Shown piece by piece: positions 27,541 to 36,755 of a stretch of DNA of 64,000 nt. Made by a program: the position numbers and the translations under genes. The stretch's first letter is position 1; each line of letters starts with the position of its first letter. The notes under the pieces are model-generated. The model saw only the letters and a list, made by a program, of their open reading frames with translations, made no database searches and was not told the DNA's origin. The stretch comes from Novosphingobium terrae (lineage in GTDB: Bacteria > Pseudomonadota > Alphaproteobacteria > Sphingomonadales > Sphingomonadaceae): assembly GCF_017163935.1 (NCBI RefSeq), contig NZ_JABVZR010000001.1:2852001-2916000 (forward strand), written 5' to 3'.

Positions 27541-28209
27541 TTACCACTCCCCTCGGTAATCGTGGTTGTCGCCAACCATCGCGGTCAGGTTCGAAAGCGC
27601 GTTCGCGGGCTCCACCGTGTGGCGGCCCGGCTCCTGCGTGCCGGCCTTGGGCGTTTCGCCGCGTGCCAGCGCGTCGAGCACCTTGTCCAGACGCTCGGTG
27701 GTCAGATCCTCGTAATTGTCGTCGTTGATCTGAACCATCGGTGCCGATGCGCAATTGCCCATGCATTCCACCTCGGTGAAGCTCCAGAGACCGTCATCGC
27801 TGACATGCCCGGCCTTCATGCCACGCTTGTGACAGGCGGTGATCAGATCGTCCGAGCCGCGCAGCATGCAGGGCGTCGTACCGCAGACCTGCACGTGATA
27901 GCGGCCCACGGGGACCAGATTGTACATGGTGTAGAAGGTGGCAACCTCGACCACGCGGATGATCGGCATGTCGAGATAGCTCGCGACATATTCCATCACC
28001 GGGATCGGCAGCCAGCCCTGCGTGTTGGTGTCGGCGCCGACCTGACGCTGGGCCAGATCGAGCAGCGGCATCACCGCCGAGCGCTGGCGCCCTTCGGGAT
28101 AGCGCGACACAACAACCTTGGCCTGAGCGGCATTCGCTTCAGTCCAGGCGAAATTCCCCCAGCGCGCGCGCAGCTCGGGGGTATCGGGTTCAAGATGACG
28201 ATCAGCCAT
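27541..28209 (-). CDS. nuoE: NADH-quinone oxidoreductase subunit E
   Basis: 222 residues with the thioredoxin-like [2Fe-2S] fold (cluster N1a); cysteines are in CGTTPCMLRG and CMGNCASAP. The protein is longer than E. coli NuoE because of a C-terminal extension after GETPKAG, common in alphaproteobacteria. ATG 28209 overlaps the stop of the NTF2-like gene by one base (TAATG); the longer frame to 28389 lies inside that gene. Confidence 0.95.
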   Translation of the reverse strand: MADRHLEPDTPELRARWGNFAWTEANAAQAKVVVSRYPEGRQRSAVMPLLDLAQRQVGADTNTQGWLPIPVMEYVASYLDMPIIRVVEVATFYTMYNLVPVGRYHVQVCGTTPCMLRGSDDLITACHKRGMKAGHVSDDGLWSFTEVECMGNCASAPMVQINDDNYEDLTTERLDKVLDALARGETPKAGTQEPGRHTVEPANALSNLTAMVGDNHDYRGEW

Positions 28210-28559
28210 TAGCGGATGAACTCCACGCGAGAGCACTTGTCGCCCTCGAACGAATAGACGGCGATGACCTCGAAAGGCTCGACCAGCGGCGAACCGTCGC
28301 TGGCAGGCCCACGCGTCACATATTCGCGCATCAGCACATAATTGCCGATGTCCTGCTTGTGGCGGACTTCGGCGCGGTTTTCCGGCCATTTCACGAAAGC
28401 GGCGGCGAGCCCCGTGCGGGTGCCTTCCTTGCCTTCGCGCACCACATCACCGCGATAGCCAGCCTCGCTGGCGTCCTCGGTCATGTAGCTGACATAGAGG
28501 TCGGCATCCTGCGCGTTGTACGCGGCAAGCATTGCCTCGGCGGTTGCAAGGTTGCTCAA
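28209..28559 (-). CDS. NTF2/SnoaL-like protein inside the nuo operon
   Basis: A 116-residue soluble protein with the cone-shaped NTF2/SnoaL pattern: an N-terminal helix ending [24 protein letters not shown], then beta strands, ending [20 protein letters not shown]. The start is probably TTG 28559, which overlaps the nuoD stop (TTGA) and follows GGGGAG by eight bases; GTG 28568 is an alternative with no ribosome site. It is coupled to nuoD upstream and nuoE downstream, so it is made with complex I. It is not a known complex I subunit; its role is unknown. Confidence 0.8.
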   Translation of the reverse strand: MSNLATAEAMLAAYNAQDADLYVSYMTEDASEAGYRGDVVREGKEGTRTGLAAAFVKWPENRAEVRHKQDIGNYVLMREYVTRGPASDGSPLVEPFEVIAVYSFEGDKCSRVEFIR

Positions 28560-29770
28560 CGGTCGCACTCCCCGAACACGATGTCCATCGCGCCCAGAAT
28601 GGCGGTGATGTCGGGCAGCATGTGGCCCTTGGTCAGGAAGTCCATCGCCTGCAGGTGGCTGAAGGCCGTCGGGCGGATCTTGCAGCGATAGGGCTTGTTG
28701 CCGCCGTCGCTGACCAGATAGACGCCGAACTCGCCCTTGGGGCTTTCCGTCGCCACATAGACCTCACCGGCGGGCACATGGAAACCTTCGGTGTAAAGCT
28801 TGAAGTGGTGGATCAGGCTTTCCATCGACTGCTTCATCTCACCGCGCTTGGGCGGCGAGACCTTGCGGTCCTCGCTCTGGATCGGGCCTTCGGGCATTTC
28901 AGCCAGGCACTGCTTCATGATGCGCGCCGACTGACGCACTTCCTCGACGCGCACCATCATGCGGTCATAGCAGTCGCCGCTGGTGCCGACGGGAATGTCG
29001 AAGTCCATGCGGTCATAGACATCATAGGGCTGCGACTTGCGGATATCCCAGGGGATGCCCGAACCGCGCAGCATGGGGCCCGAGAAGCCCCACTTCAGCG
29101 CGTCTTCCTTGCTCACCACGCCGATGTCGACGTTGCGCTGCTTGAAGATACGGTTGTCCACGAAGAGCGAGCAGGCATCGTCGAACAGCTCGACGAAGCG
29201 CTTGTCCAGCCACTCGCCGATGTCGACCAGCAGCTTGAGGGGCACATCCTGATGCACGCCGCCCGGACGGAAATAGGCCGAGTGCATGCGGGCGCCCGAA
29301 GCGCGCTCGAAGAAGTTGAGGCAATCCTCGCGGATTTCGAACATCCACAGCATGGGCGTCATCGCGCCCACGTCCATCACCTGCGAACCAATGTTCATCA
29401 TGTGATTGCAGATGCGGGTCAGCTCCGCGAAGAGCACGCGCAGATACTGGGCGCGCAGCGGCACTTCCACGTTCAGCAGCTTTTCCACCGCCAGAACATA
29501 GCTGTGCTCCATGCCGAGCGGCGAACAATAGTCCAGCCGGTCGAAATAGGGCAGCGCCTGCAGATAGGTCTTGTGCTCGATCAGCTTTTCGGTGCCGCGA
29601 TGCAGCAGGCCGATATGGGGATCGATACGCTCGACGATTTCGCCATCCAGCTCGGTGACCATGCGCAGCACGCCGTGAGCGGCGGGATGCTGGGGGCCGA
29701 AGTTGATGGTGTAATTGGTGATGATCTCATCGCCGGTGGTCGGCGATTCTTCCAGGACAAGGCCGTTCAC
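28556..29770 (-). CDS. nuoD: NADH-quinone oxidoreductase subunit D
   Basis: 404 residues, the 49-kDa subunit homologue that lines the quinone site. Diagnostic segments are [15 protein letters not shown] (with the quinone-site histidine), [30 protein letters not shown] and the C-terminal [14 protein letters not shown]. The start codon is GTG 29770, overlapping the nuoC stop (GTGA). NuoC and NuoD are separate here, unlike the E. coli fusion. Confidence 0.96.
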   Translation of the reverse strand: MNGLVLEESPTTGDEIITNYTINFGPQHPAAHGVLRMVTELDGEIVERIDPHIGLLHRGTEKLIEHKTYLQALPYFDRLDYCSPLGMEHSYVLAVEKLLNVEVPLRAQYLRVLFAELTRICNHMMNIGSQVMDVGAMTPMLWMFEIREDCLNFFERASGARMHSAYFRPGGVHQDVPLKLLVDIGEWLDKRFVELFDDACSLFVDNRIFKQRNVDIGVVSKEDALKWGFSGPMLRGSGIPWDIRKSQPYDVYDRMDFDIPVGTSGDCYDRMMVRVEEVRQSARIMKQCLAEMPEGPIQSEDRKVSPPKRGEMKQSMESLIHHFKLYTEGFHVPAGEVYVATESPKGEFGVYLVSDGGNKPYRCKIRPTAFSHLQAMDFLTKGHMLPDITAILGAMDIVFGECDR

Positions 29771-30396
29771 TTGGCGTCTCCCTGAGCTTTTTCATCGCCG
29801 GGCAGCACGTATTCCGCGCCTTCCCAGGGGCTCATGAAATCGAACTGGCGCAGATCCTGGGCCAGCTTGACCGGCTCATAGACCACGCGCTGCTCTTCCT
29901 GCGAGTAACGCAGTTCCTGATAGCCCGTCAGCGGGAAGTCCTTGCGGAACGGATGCCCCTCGAAGCCGTAGTCCGTCAGGATGCGGCGCAGATCGTGGTT
30001 GCCCGCGAAGATCACGCCATACATGTCGAAGACTTCGCGCTCCAGCCAGCCGGCGACCGGCCACAGGCCCGTCACGGTCGGCACGGGCGTATGCTCGGCG
30101 GCCGAAACCTTGACCAGCAGGCGGTGGTTCGCGGTCAGCGAGAGCAGCATGTAGACCACCTCGAAGCGCTCGGCGCGATCGGGATAGTCCACACCAGCCA
30201 TCTCCATCAGCTGCTGGTAAGCATGCTGATCGCGCAGGATGGTCAGCGCCTCGACGATCTTGTCGCGCGCGATGGTCAGCACGATCTCGCCATGCTCCTC
30301 GCGCGCGGCGATCAGCAGACCAGCCAGCGAGTCGCTCAGCTTGGCCAGCACGCCCTCATTCGAGGACCATTTGGGTGCGGCATGCACAACAGCCAT
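29767..30396 (-). CDS. nuoC: NADH-quinone oxidoreductase subunit C
   Basis: 209 residues, the 30-kDa subunit homologue. The signature [41 protein letters not shown] region is clear. It lies 12 bases after nuoB and overlaps nuoD by four bases. It is a structural subunit of the peripheral arm without cofactors. Confidence 0.95.
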   Translation of the reverse strand: MAVVHAAPKWSSNEGVLAKLSDSLAGLLIAAREEHGEIVLTIARDKIVEALTILRDQHAYQQLMEMAGVDYPDRAERFEVVYMLLSLTANHRLLVKVSAAEHTPVPTVTGLWPVAGWLEREVFDMYGVIFAGNHDLRRILTDYGFEGHPFRKDFPLTGYQELRYSQEEQRVVYEPVKLAQDLRQFDFMSPWEGAEYVLPGDEKAQGDAK

Positions 30397-30408
30397 AGTC
30401 TTAGCCCC

Positions 30409-30993
30409 TTAACGCTCGATCGTGCCGGTACGGCGGATCTTGCGCTGCAACTGCATGATTCCATACAGCAGCGCCTCCGCGGTCGGCGGGCAACCGGGCA
30501 CATAGATGTCCACGGGGACGATACGGTCGCAACCGCGCACCACGCTGTAGCTGTAGTGGTAGTAACCACCGCCATTGGCGCAGCTGCCCATCGAGATCAC
30601 CCATTTGGGGTTCGACATCTGGTCATAGACCTTGCGCAGCGCCGGGGCCATCTTGTTGCACAGCGTGCCGGCCACGATCATCACGTCGGACTGACGCGGG
30701 GAAGCGCGCGGCGCGGCGCCGAAGCGCTCCATGTCATAGCGCGGCATGTTGACGTGGATCATTTCCACGGCGCAGCATGCCAGGCCAAAGGTCATCCACC
30801 ACAAAGAGCCCGTGCGGGCCCAATGGAAGAGATCTTCGGTGCTGGTGACCAGAAAACCCTTGTCTGACACTTCCTGCGACAGGTCCTTGAAGAAGGCCTG
30901 GTCGGGCGGCGTCACGGCGGGCGCCAGCGTCTGGGGGTTCATCAGGCGGCCATTGGCCCCCATGATGGGCTCAAGAGGATTGATGTTGCTCAT
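30409..30993 (-). CDS. nuoB: NADH-quinone oxidoreductase subunit B
   Basis: 194 residues; carries cluster N2, the last iron-sulfur cluster before quinone. Ligands are the tandem cysteines in [19 protein letters not shown] and [15 protein letters not shown] 30993 overlaps the nuoA stop (ATGA); the frame open to 31074 lies inside nuoA. Confidence 0.96.
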   Translation of the reverse strand: MSNINPLEPIMGANGRLMNPQTLAPAVTPPDQAFFKDLSQEVSDKGFLVTSTEDLFHWARTGSLWWMTFGLACCAVEMIHVNMPRYDMERFGAAPRASPRQSDVMIVAGTLCNKMAPALRKVYDQMSNPKWVISMGSCANGGGYYHYSYSVVRGCDRIVPVDIYVPGCPPTAEALLYGIMQLQRKIRRTGTIER

Positions 30994-31379
30994 TCCCAGT
31001 CCAGAGCTCCCTTCTTCCACGCATAGATGAAGCCGATCACCAGTTCGGCCAGGAACACCATCATGGTGGCCCAACCGGCCCAGCCGGTCTGCTTGAGGCT
31101 GACCGCCCAGGGAAACAGGAAGGCTGCTTCCAGGTCGAAGATGATGAAAAGAATGGCCACCAGATAGAATCGCACGTCGAACTGACTGCGCGGGTCTTCA
31201 AAAGTGGGGAAACCGCACTCATATTCCGAAAGCTTGTCAGCTTCCGGCTTATAGGAGCCGGTCAGACGGCCTACCAGCTGGGGCAGGAAAACGAATGCCG
31301 ATGAGAGTCCCAGCGCGATGACCAGGAAAATCAGAATGGGCAGGTAGTGCGACAGGTCGACCAAGGAGCTGACTCGCAT
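30990..31379 (-). CDS. nuoA: NADH-quinone oxidoreductase subunit A
   Basis: 129 residues with three membrane helices. The quinone-site loop [20 protein letters not shown] and the following [15 protein letters not shown] are conserved. ATG 31379 ([13 protein letters not shown]) gives the normal length. It is the first gene of the complex I operon, so the operon promoter should lie in 31380-31625. Confidence 0.95.
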   Translation of the reverse strand: MRVSSLVDLSHYLPILIFLVIALGLSSAFVFLPQLVGRLTGSYKPEADKLSEYECGFPTFEDPRSQFDVRFYLVAILFIIFDLEAAFLFPWAVSLKQTGWAGWATMMVFLAELVIGFIYAWKKGALDWE

Positions 31380-31625
31380 TTGTTTGTGGGTTGAGCGGGC
31401 CCTAGTACCGCTTGGCGCCATGCGCAAGTGGCGGAACCACCGCTAGCTGAACGAATATGCAACTTTGCCTCTTGTCCTTTCGTCCACCCTGTCCGACCTA
31501 GGGGGAGGAATAGGTATGAATCGCGGAAGCGGCTTTCTGTGGGCTTTGTCACATAATTGCCGCAGTGCATCATTTATGCCTCTCTCCTCTAGGACGTCAT
31601 ACAATCCTGAAAGGCACTGCCCCTC
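31380..31625. promoter_or_regulatory. Divergent intergenic region between nuoA and the thiolase gene
   Basis: 246 bases with the A+T-richest sequence of the neighbourhood (TTGTCACATAATTG near 31546; TACAAT near 31601). It must carry the promoter of the nuo operon on the minus strand and that of the thiolase on the plus strand. I cannot pair clear -35 and -10 boxes with correct spacing, so no exact promoter is assigned. Confidence 0.4.
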
Positions 31626-32813
31626 ATGGCTGAGAATTCAGATCCCGTCGTCATCCTGTCCTTCGCCCGCACGCCGATCGGCGGGCTCCAGGGGGCGCTG
31701 GCCGATGTTCCTGCAACCCAGCTGGGCGCGACCGCCGTCAAGGCCGCTGTCGAGCGTTCGGGCGTGAACCCCGAAGAGATCGACCGTCTCTATATGGGCT
31801 GCGTGCTGCCCGCAGGTCTGGGTCAGGCCCCTGCCCGTCAGGCCGGCATTCTGGGCGGCCTGCCCAAGTCGGTTCAGGCCACCACCGTCAACAAGGTCTG
31901 CGGCTCGGGCATGCAGACGGTGATCATGGGCTCCGAAGCGCTGGCTGCGGGCAGCGTCGATCTGGTCGTCGCGGGCGGCATGGAAAGCATGACCAACGCG
32001 CCTTACCTGCTGAAAAAGCACCGTTCGGGCGCGCGTTTCGGCCATGACACCATCTATGACCATATGGCGCTCGACGGTCTGGAAGACGCCTATGAGAACG
32101 CCGCCATGGGCGCTTTCGCCCAGGACACGGCGAACGAATACAAGCTGACCCGCGAGGGCATGGACGATTACACCATCGAATCGCTGCGCCGCGCCAAGGC
32201 CGCGATCGAGAGCGGCGCCTTCGCCGAGGAAATCGTGCCTGTCACCATCAAGACCCGCGCCGGCGAAGTGGTGGTCGACACCGACGAGCAGCCCGGCAAG
32301 GGCCGCCCCGACAAGATCCCCACCCTGCGCGCCGCTTTCGCCAAGGATGGCACGATCACGGCGGCCTCTTCGTCGTCGATCTCGGACGGCGCCGCCGCCG
32401 TGGTTCTGGCCCGCGCCAGCACCGCTGAAGCCAAGGGCCTGAAGCCGGTTGCGCGTCTGGTGGCCACCGCCGCCCACGCGCAGGAGCCGCGCGAATTCAC
32501 CATCGCCCCCGTCGGCGCGGTGAAGAAGGTGCTCGACAAGGCCGGCTGGAGCATCGACGACGTCGATCTCTTCGAGGTCAACGAAGCCTTCGCCTGCGTC
32601 GCCATGTTCGCGATGATCGATCTGGGCATCCCCCACGAGAAGATCAACGTCAACGGTGGCGCCACGGCGCTGGGCCATCCCATCGGCGCTTCGGGCGCGC
32701 GCATCATCACCACGCTGCTGGGCGCTCTGCGCAAGCGCGGGCTGAAGAAGGGCGTTGCCGCCCTGTGCATCGGTGGCGGCGAGGCCACAGCTGTTGCTGT
32801 TGAATTGATTTAA
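31626..32813 (+). CDS. Acetyl-CoA C-acetyltransferase (thiolase)
   Basis: 395 residues, the degradative/biosynthetic thiolase family, interconverting two acetyl-CoA and acetoacetyl-CoA. The acyl-accepting cysteine is in VNKVCGSGMQ (about residue 90); the other active-site motifs are NEAFA, GHPIGASG and CIGGGE near the C-terminus. It is monocistronic: a palindromic repeat begins 12 bases after the stop. The length and motifs suit an acetoacetyl-CoA thiolase of the PhaA/AtoB type, but substrate range cannot be read from sequence. Confidence 0.93.
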   Translation: MAENSDPVVILSFARTPIGGLQGALADVPATQLGATAVKAAVERSGVNPEEIDRLYMGCVLPAGLGQAPARQAGILGGLPKSVQATTVNKVCGSGMQTVIMGSEALAAGSVDLVVAGGMESMTNAPYLLKKHRSGARFGHDTIYDHMALDGLEDAYENAAMGAFAQDTANEYKLTREGMDDYTIESLRRAKAAIESGAFAEEIVPVTIKTRAGEVVVDTDEQPGKGRPDKIPTLRAAFAKDGTITAASSSSISDGAAAVVLARASTAEAKGLKPVARLVATAAHAQEPREFTIAPVGAVKKVLDKAGWSIDDVDLFEVNEAFACVAMFAMIDLGIPHEKINVNGGATALGHPIGASGARIITTLLGALRKRGLKKGVAALCIGGGEATAVAVELI

Positions 32814-32825
32814 GAAAAGTAGAAC

Positions 32826-33059
32826 GCAGGGGGCGTTACGCCCCCTGCACCCCCGTTACGTCTTCCGACGAAACGGCAGTGGCGCCGAATTGCAGCGCCC
32901 GAACGCTCCACCTGCGCAGCGCCAGGCGCCGCAGGCCTTCAATCATGATCGAAGAGTTGCGCTGGCAAAATCTGCCTGCGGCGCTGCGTGCTTTGCGCAT
33001 GACCGAACCCATGGCGCAACATAGACATTCATGGGAGCGCGAGGGTGTAACACCCTCGC
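32826..33059. repeat. Palindromic repeat element, copy B (234 bp)
   Basis: Full-length copy. The left terminal hairpin is GCAGGGGGCG/CGCCCCCTGC (32826-32848) and the right one GCGAGGG/CCCTCGC (33039-33059). Inside are an ACGTCTTCCGACGAAACG segment, CTCCACCTGC, and an inner inverted pair GCGCCGCAGGC / GCCTGCGGCGC around a variable loop. It lies between the convergent thiolase and SH3 genes, 12 and 24 bases from their stops. Pyrimidine-rich tracts flank both ends as in intrinsic terminators. Confidence 0.85.
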
Positions 33060-33083
33060 ATTTCCCCCTTTTACCTTAAATCT

Positions 33084-33572
33084 TTACGGCTGCCCGACAC
33101 CCCAAAGCCGATCCTGCCGCACGAATCCCACATGCCGGTCGATATCGAGCTTGCACCAGCCATTCCCGCAATCGCCCAGCTTGCCCACGGCGCCCGGGGC
33201 GATCTTCCACAGTAGCCCCGCCGAATCGCTGCCGCCCGAGCGCATCTCCGCAGGCGCGCGCCCACGCACGGAGGCCGTGCGCTCATTGCCGAGGAAGTTG
33301 ATCACCATCCAGCCCCGCACGCCGTCCGGGTCTTCCACGAAGCGCCAGTTTTCCTTGATGCGCAGCACTTTCACCGGAAGGTGGCGGCGGTGGTAGACGA
33401 AGCGGATGCCATAATCCTCGCCCGGGCCAACGCGCATGTTCACTTCATCGGCGCGCAGGGACTGCCAATAGGGCGGCTTGCGGTCCGGCGCGGAGGAGAG
33501 CGGGGCGGAGCAAAGGGCGCCAATTGCCAGCGAAAGGACGGCAGCGGCGGAGACGAAACGGCGGAATGACAT
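33084..33572 (-). CDS. Secreted SH3-domain protein
   Basis: 162 residues. A Sec signal peptide (residues 1-28, RRFVSAAAVLSLAIGALCSAPLSSA) is followed by two bacterial SH3-like segments: EVNMRVGPGEDYGIRFVYHRRHLPVKVL with GWMVINFLG, and GVVGK-type repeat ending GWCKLDIDRHVGFVRQDRLWG. Such proteins bind cell-wall or envelope partners in the periplasm. Function unknown. The gene stands alone and ends at the repeat element. Confidence 0.85.
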   Translation of the reverse strand: MSFRRFVSAAAVLSLAIGALCSAPLSSAPDRKPPYWQSLRADEVNMRVGPGEDYGIRFVYHRRHLPVKVLRIKENWRFVEDPDGVRGWMVINFLGNERTASVRGRAPAEMRSGGSDSAGLLWKIAPGAVGKLGDCGNGWCKLDIDRHVGFVRQDRLWGVGQP

Positions 33573-33628
33573 AAGTCGCTTTCTACGCTCAACTGCGCGC
33601 AGGCAGCAAGCCCCGACCTAAAGAGCAT

Positions 33629-33656
33629 CCCGCCCCGGCGTAAAGACCGGGGCGGG
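33629..33656 (-). terminator. Strong hairpin after the nitronate monooxygenase gene
   Basis: Perfect ten-base arms CCCGCCCCGG and CCGGGGCGGG with an eight-base loop, 12 bases beyond the stop of the minus-strand gene. On the minus strand it is followed by ATGCTCTTTA. Probable terminator for the prfB-bla-methyltransferase-monooxygenase run. Confidence 0.6.
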
Positions 33657-33667
33657 CGCTGTATCGT

Positions 33668-35074
33668 TCAGTCGCCGGTCAGGATGCGATCGACGAGCTG
33701 CTTCACCGTGGGGGTGAAGTTGTTGGAATAGAACGGGTCCTGCTTGAAGCGATAGGCCGCGTGGCCCGCAAACATCAGGTTCTGTTCCACGTCGCCGCCA
33801 TGGGCGATGTCCTGAAGCGTCTTCTGGATGCAGAAGCTGCGCGGATCGGCCAGGCGACCGGTCGACCAGTCGTCATGGTCCTTCCACGCAGAGAAACCGC
33901 AGTGCGAGAGGCAGCCCATGCAATCGGCCTGATCCTTGCGGATCACGGTGCGCGTGTCGGGGGTCACGAAAACCACCGTATCGTCGGGGGTGCGCAGCGC
34001 TTCGGTGTAACCCTGGCCAACCCAGCCCCGCGCGCGTTCGCGGTCGGTGGGCGTCACCCAGAAGTTCTTGCCCTTCACGCCCACGTCGAGCTGCACCGTA
34101 TGATCGCCCGCTTCCACCTTGGAATAGGGGATCTGGCGCTGGCTGCGAGCCTCAAGGTCCAGCAGGAAGGGGTTCTTCACCGCCGAGGAGTAGAAACCGG
34201 TGGGGCTGAACTTGTGAAGCAGCACATCGCCCGGCTCCAGCGTGCGGAGGTGATCCTTCCACGCCTGAGGGATCGGGCTTTCCTCGGTCAGCAGCGGGCG
34301 CGTGCCATACTGGAAGACGATGGCGCCCAACTCGGGGTTGTCGATCCAGTTTTCCCACTCGCGCAGATACCAGACGCCGCCGGCCATCACGATGGGCACC
34401 GAATCGGGCACGCCCTCGGCGCGCATGGTCTCGCGCAGCTGCTTGACGCGGGGATAGGGGTCCTGCGGCTTGGTGGGGTCTTCGGCGTTGGAAAGGCCGT
34501 TGTGACCACCGGCCAGCCAGGGGTCCTCATAGACCACCGCCGCCATCAGATCGGCGACCTTGTGATAGGCGCGCTTCCACAGCGCGCGGAAAGCGCGGCC
34601 CGAGGAGACGATCGGCAGGTAATGCACGTTGAAGCGCGCCGCGATCTCGGAAAGCTTGTAGGGCATGCCCGCGCCGCAGGTGACGCCCGTCACCAGCCCG
34701 CGCGTCTTTTCCAGCACGCCTTCCAGCACCTGCTGGGCGCCGCCCATTTCCCAGAGCACGTTGATGTTGATCGCGCCCTTGCCGCTGGCAATGTCATAGG
34801 CGCGGCGAACCTGCTCCACGGCACCATCGATGGCATAGCGGATCAGTTCGGCATGGCGGCCCTGACGGGTCAGCGCATGATAGATCTGCGGGATGAAATC
34901 GCCATTGTCGTCATAGCTGTCGGCATTGACGGCCGAGACCGTTCCGATGCCGCCTGCGGCCGCCCATGCGCCCGAACTCGCGTGGTTGGTGGCGGCAACC
35001 CCCTTGCCTCCCTCAACCAGCGGCCAGACCTCCCTACCCCCGTAGAGAATCGGCTGCAAACCCTTGAAACCCAT
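33668..35074 (-). CDS. NAD(P)H-dependent flavin oxidoreductase / nitronate monooxygenase family
   Basis: 468 residues of the FMN-dependent 2-nitropropane dioxygenase-like TIM barrel. Family cues are MGFKGLQPILYGGREVWPLVEGGKGVAATN, SSGAWAAAGGIGTVSAVN, GVTCGAGMPYKL, VMAGGVWY and VFQYGTRPLLTEES. A C-terminal cysteine cluster (DCMGCLSHCGFSAW, then SFCIQKTLQ) is an extra feature that may bind metal or a cluster. ATG 35074 is used; a GTG at 35089 overlaps the upstream stop (GTGA) and is an alternative. Substrate unknown. Last gene of the prfB run. Confidence 0.85.
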   Translation of the reverse strand: MGFKGLQPILYGGREVWPLVEGGKGVAATNHASSGAWAAAGGIGTVSAVNADSYDDNGDFIPQIYHALTRQGRHAELIRYAIDGAVEQVRRAYDIASGKGAININVLWEMGGAQQVLEGVLEKTRGLVTGVTCGAGMPYKLSEIAARFNVHYLPIVSSGRAFRALWKRAYHKVADLMAAVVYEDPWLAGGHNGLSNAEDPTKPQDPYPRVKQLRETMRAEGVPDSVPIVMAGGVWYLREWENWIDNPELGAIVFQYGTRPLLTEESPIPQAWKDHLRTLEPGDVLLHKFSPTGFYSSAVKNPFLLDLEARSQRQIPYSKVEAGDHTVQLDVGVKGKNFWVTPTDRERARGWVGQGYTEALRTPDDTVVFVTPDTRTVIRKDQADCMGCLSHCGFSAWKDHDDWSTGRLADPRSFCIQKTLQDIAHGGDVEQNLMFAGHAAYRFKQDPFYSNNFTPTVKQLVDRILTGD

Positions 35075-35085
35075 TTGACTTTCTT

Positions 35086-35865
35086 TCACCCCTTGCCTGT
35101 GACAGTGCGCTGGGCCGGAGCTATCCCCATCCGGCAGGCCTGCATCGAGGACGGAGCCGGTAAAGCACCGGCAGCTTCGAATTCCGCGTAATACCCGGAA
35201 ATCTCCGGCTTGCGAAGGAATTCCGTCAATCGATATCCGACGGCGGAAAATTCGCAGAACAGGCGACCCGGGGCGATACCATGCCCAGCGTGGGGACCGC
35301 TGGTGACGACATCGCTGTCCACCACCACAATCCGCCCCCCGGCGCGCAGCGCAGGCCGCAGATACCAGAGGAAGGCATAGGGCTCGGACACTTCGTGGTA
35401 CATATGGACCATGAAAATGCGGTCAAAACTGTCACGGGGCAAATGCGGATCAGCCTCGGCCCCGTGCTGAATCGAGACATTGTCGAGATTTTCGCGCGCC
35501 ACGCGATCGCCCAGCGCGGAGAGGCTGGCCGGATCGATGTCCTCGGCCAGCACGCGCCCCTTCTTGCCGACACGCGCGGCGAGGCGCACGGTGTAATAGC
35601 CCTCACCCGCGCCGATATCGGCCACGGTCATGCCCGGCGTGATCCGCGCCAGATCCATCACCGAATGGGCTTCGTCCCGGCGATCACGATCGGCTTCGGG
35701 GGCGTTTTCGGTGGAGAGCTGTGCGGTCTGATGCTCGGCGCGGGGGAAGCCGCGCGCCTCGGGCGGGCGCCCGGCATCGGGGTCAGCCGGTGCCTGATGG
35801 CAGGCTGTCAGCAGAGCCGCTGGCAGCAGCGCCAGCGGCAGCAAGGCAGCGGTGCGCAGGCGCAT
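35086..35865 (-). CDS. Lipoprotein with a methyltransferase fold
   Basis: 259 residues. An N-terminal lipobox (LLPAALLTACHQ, cysteine at about residue 22) predicts a lipoprotein. The rest is a class I SAM-methyltransferase fold: motif I VADIGAGEGYYTVRLAARVG, then LAEDIDPASL and FDRIFMVHMYHEV. It resembles the predicted exported methyltransferases of COG4798. SAM is not normally available outside the cytoplasm, so the real reaction or location is unclear. ATG 35865 overlaps the bla stop by one base (TGATG). Confidence 0.8.
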   Translation of the reverse strand: MRLRTAALLPLALLPAALLTACHQAPADPDAGRPPEARGFPRAEHQTAQLSTENAPEADRDRRDEAHSVMDLARITPGMTVADIGAGEGYYTVRLAARVGKKGRVLAEDIDPASLSALGDRVARENLDNVSIQHGAEADPHLPRDSFDRIFMVHMYHEVSEPYAFLWYLRPALRAGGRIVVVDSDVVTSGPHAGHGIAPGRLFCEFSAVGYRLTEFLRKPEISGYYAEFEAAGALPAPSSMQACRMGIAPAQRTVTGKG

Positions 35866-36755
35866 CAGCGGTGGCCCTGCCCCATCCAGCGTTGCAGCGC
35901 CGCGCGGGCAGCCTGAGCGATGCGCGCCTCCGCCGCAGGCGTGATCTCGGCATGAGGGCCATCGACGCGCAGAAAGGCCGTGGCGATCAGCGGCGCATGG
36001 CCCGGCGGGCGCAGATAGGCCAGATCGACGCAATAGGCCGGGGCATCGTCATAGGAGGCGGTGCCGGTCTTGTCGCCCGCCCACCAGCCCTGCGGCACGC
36101 CCGCGCGGATGCGCTTGAGGCCGGTGGCGCTCTCATGCATCCAGTCGAGCAGCAGGGTGCGGTGGGGCGCGGTCAGCAAAGGGCCCGTCAGCAGCGCGGC
36201 GACGGTGTGAGCCATGGCGCGCGGGGTGCTGGTGTTGCGCTCCTCGCCCAGAGGCACGCGGTTGAGGCTAGGCTCATTGGCGTCGAGGCGGGTAACCTTG
36301 TCGCCCTGCGCGCGCCAGAAGGCGGTCAGCGCCTCAGGCCCGCCCGTGCGCTCAAGCAGCAGGTTGGCGGCGGCATTGTCGCTGTTGACCACGCTGGCGC
36401 GGGCCAGATCCAGCACGCTCATGCCGGTGGAGAGATGCGCCTTTGTGTCCGGCGTATGGCCCAGAGCGGCCACGAAAGCCTCGCCATAGGTCACCATCTG
36501 CGTGAGATCGATCCGGCCCTGCTGCGCCAGATGCAGCACATGGGCGGCAAGGCTCAGCTTGAAGGAGGAGCACATGGCGAAACGCTCATCCATGCGCTCT
36601 CCAAAGCCCTGCCCCGTGGCCGTATCGAGCAGATAGAAACCCAGCGTGCCCACATCGGCAAGGGCTTCGGCATCCGCCAGCGCAAGGCGCGGGAAAGCCG
36701 CCCCGGCGCCCAGCGCCGCGACAACTCCGGCGCCGAACTGCCGGCGGTGCATCAT
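35865..36755 (-). CDS. bla: Class A beta-lactamase
   Basis: 296 residues with a twin-arginine-like N-terminus (HRRQFGAGVVAALGAGAAF), so export may be by Tat. All class A active-site motifs are present: SSFK (S-x-x-K), SDN in VVNSDNAA, the omega-loop glutamate in ANEPSLN and KTG in GDKTGTAS. Hydrolysis of beta-lactams is likely; spectrum unknown. ATG 36755 overlaps the prfB stop (TGATG), so its translation is coupled to release factor 2. There is no adjacent AmpR or LysR-type regulator. Confidence 0.93.
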   Translation of the reverse strand: MMHRRQFGAGVVAALGAGAAFPRLALADAEALADVGTLGFYLLDTATGQGFGERMDERFAMCSSFKLSLAAHVLHLAQQGRIDLTQMVTYGEAFVAALGHTPDTKAHLSTGMSVLDLARASVVNSDNAAANLLLERTGGPEALTAFWRAQGDKVTRLDANEPSLNRVPLGEERNTSTPRAMAHTVAALLTGPLLTAPHRTLLLDWMHESATGLKRIRAGVPQGWWAGDKTGTASYDDAPAYCVDLAYLRPPGHAPLIATAFLRVDGPHAEITPAAEARIAQAARAALQRWMGQGHR

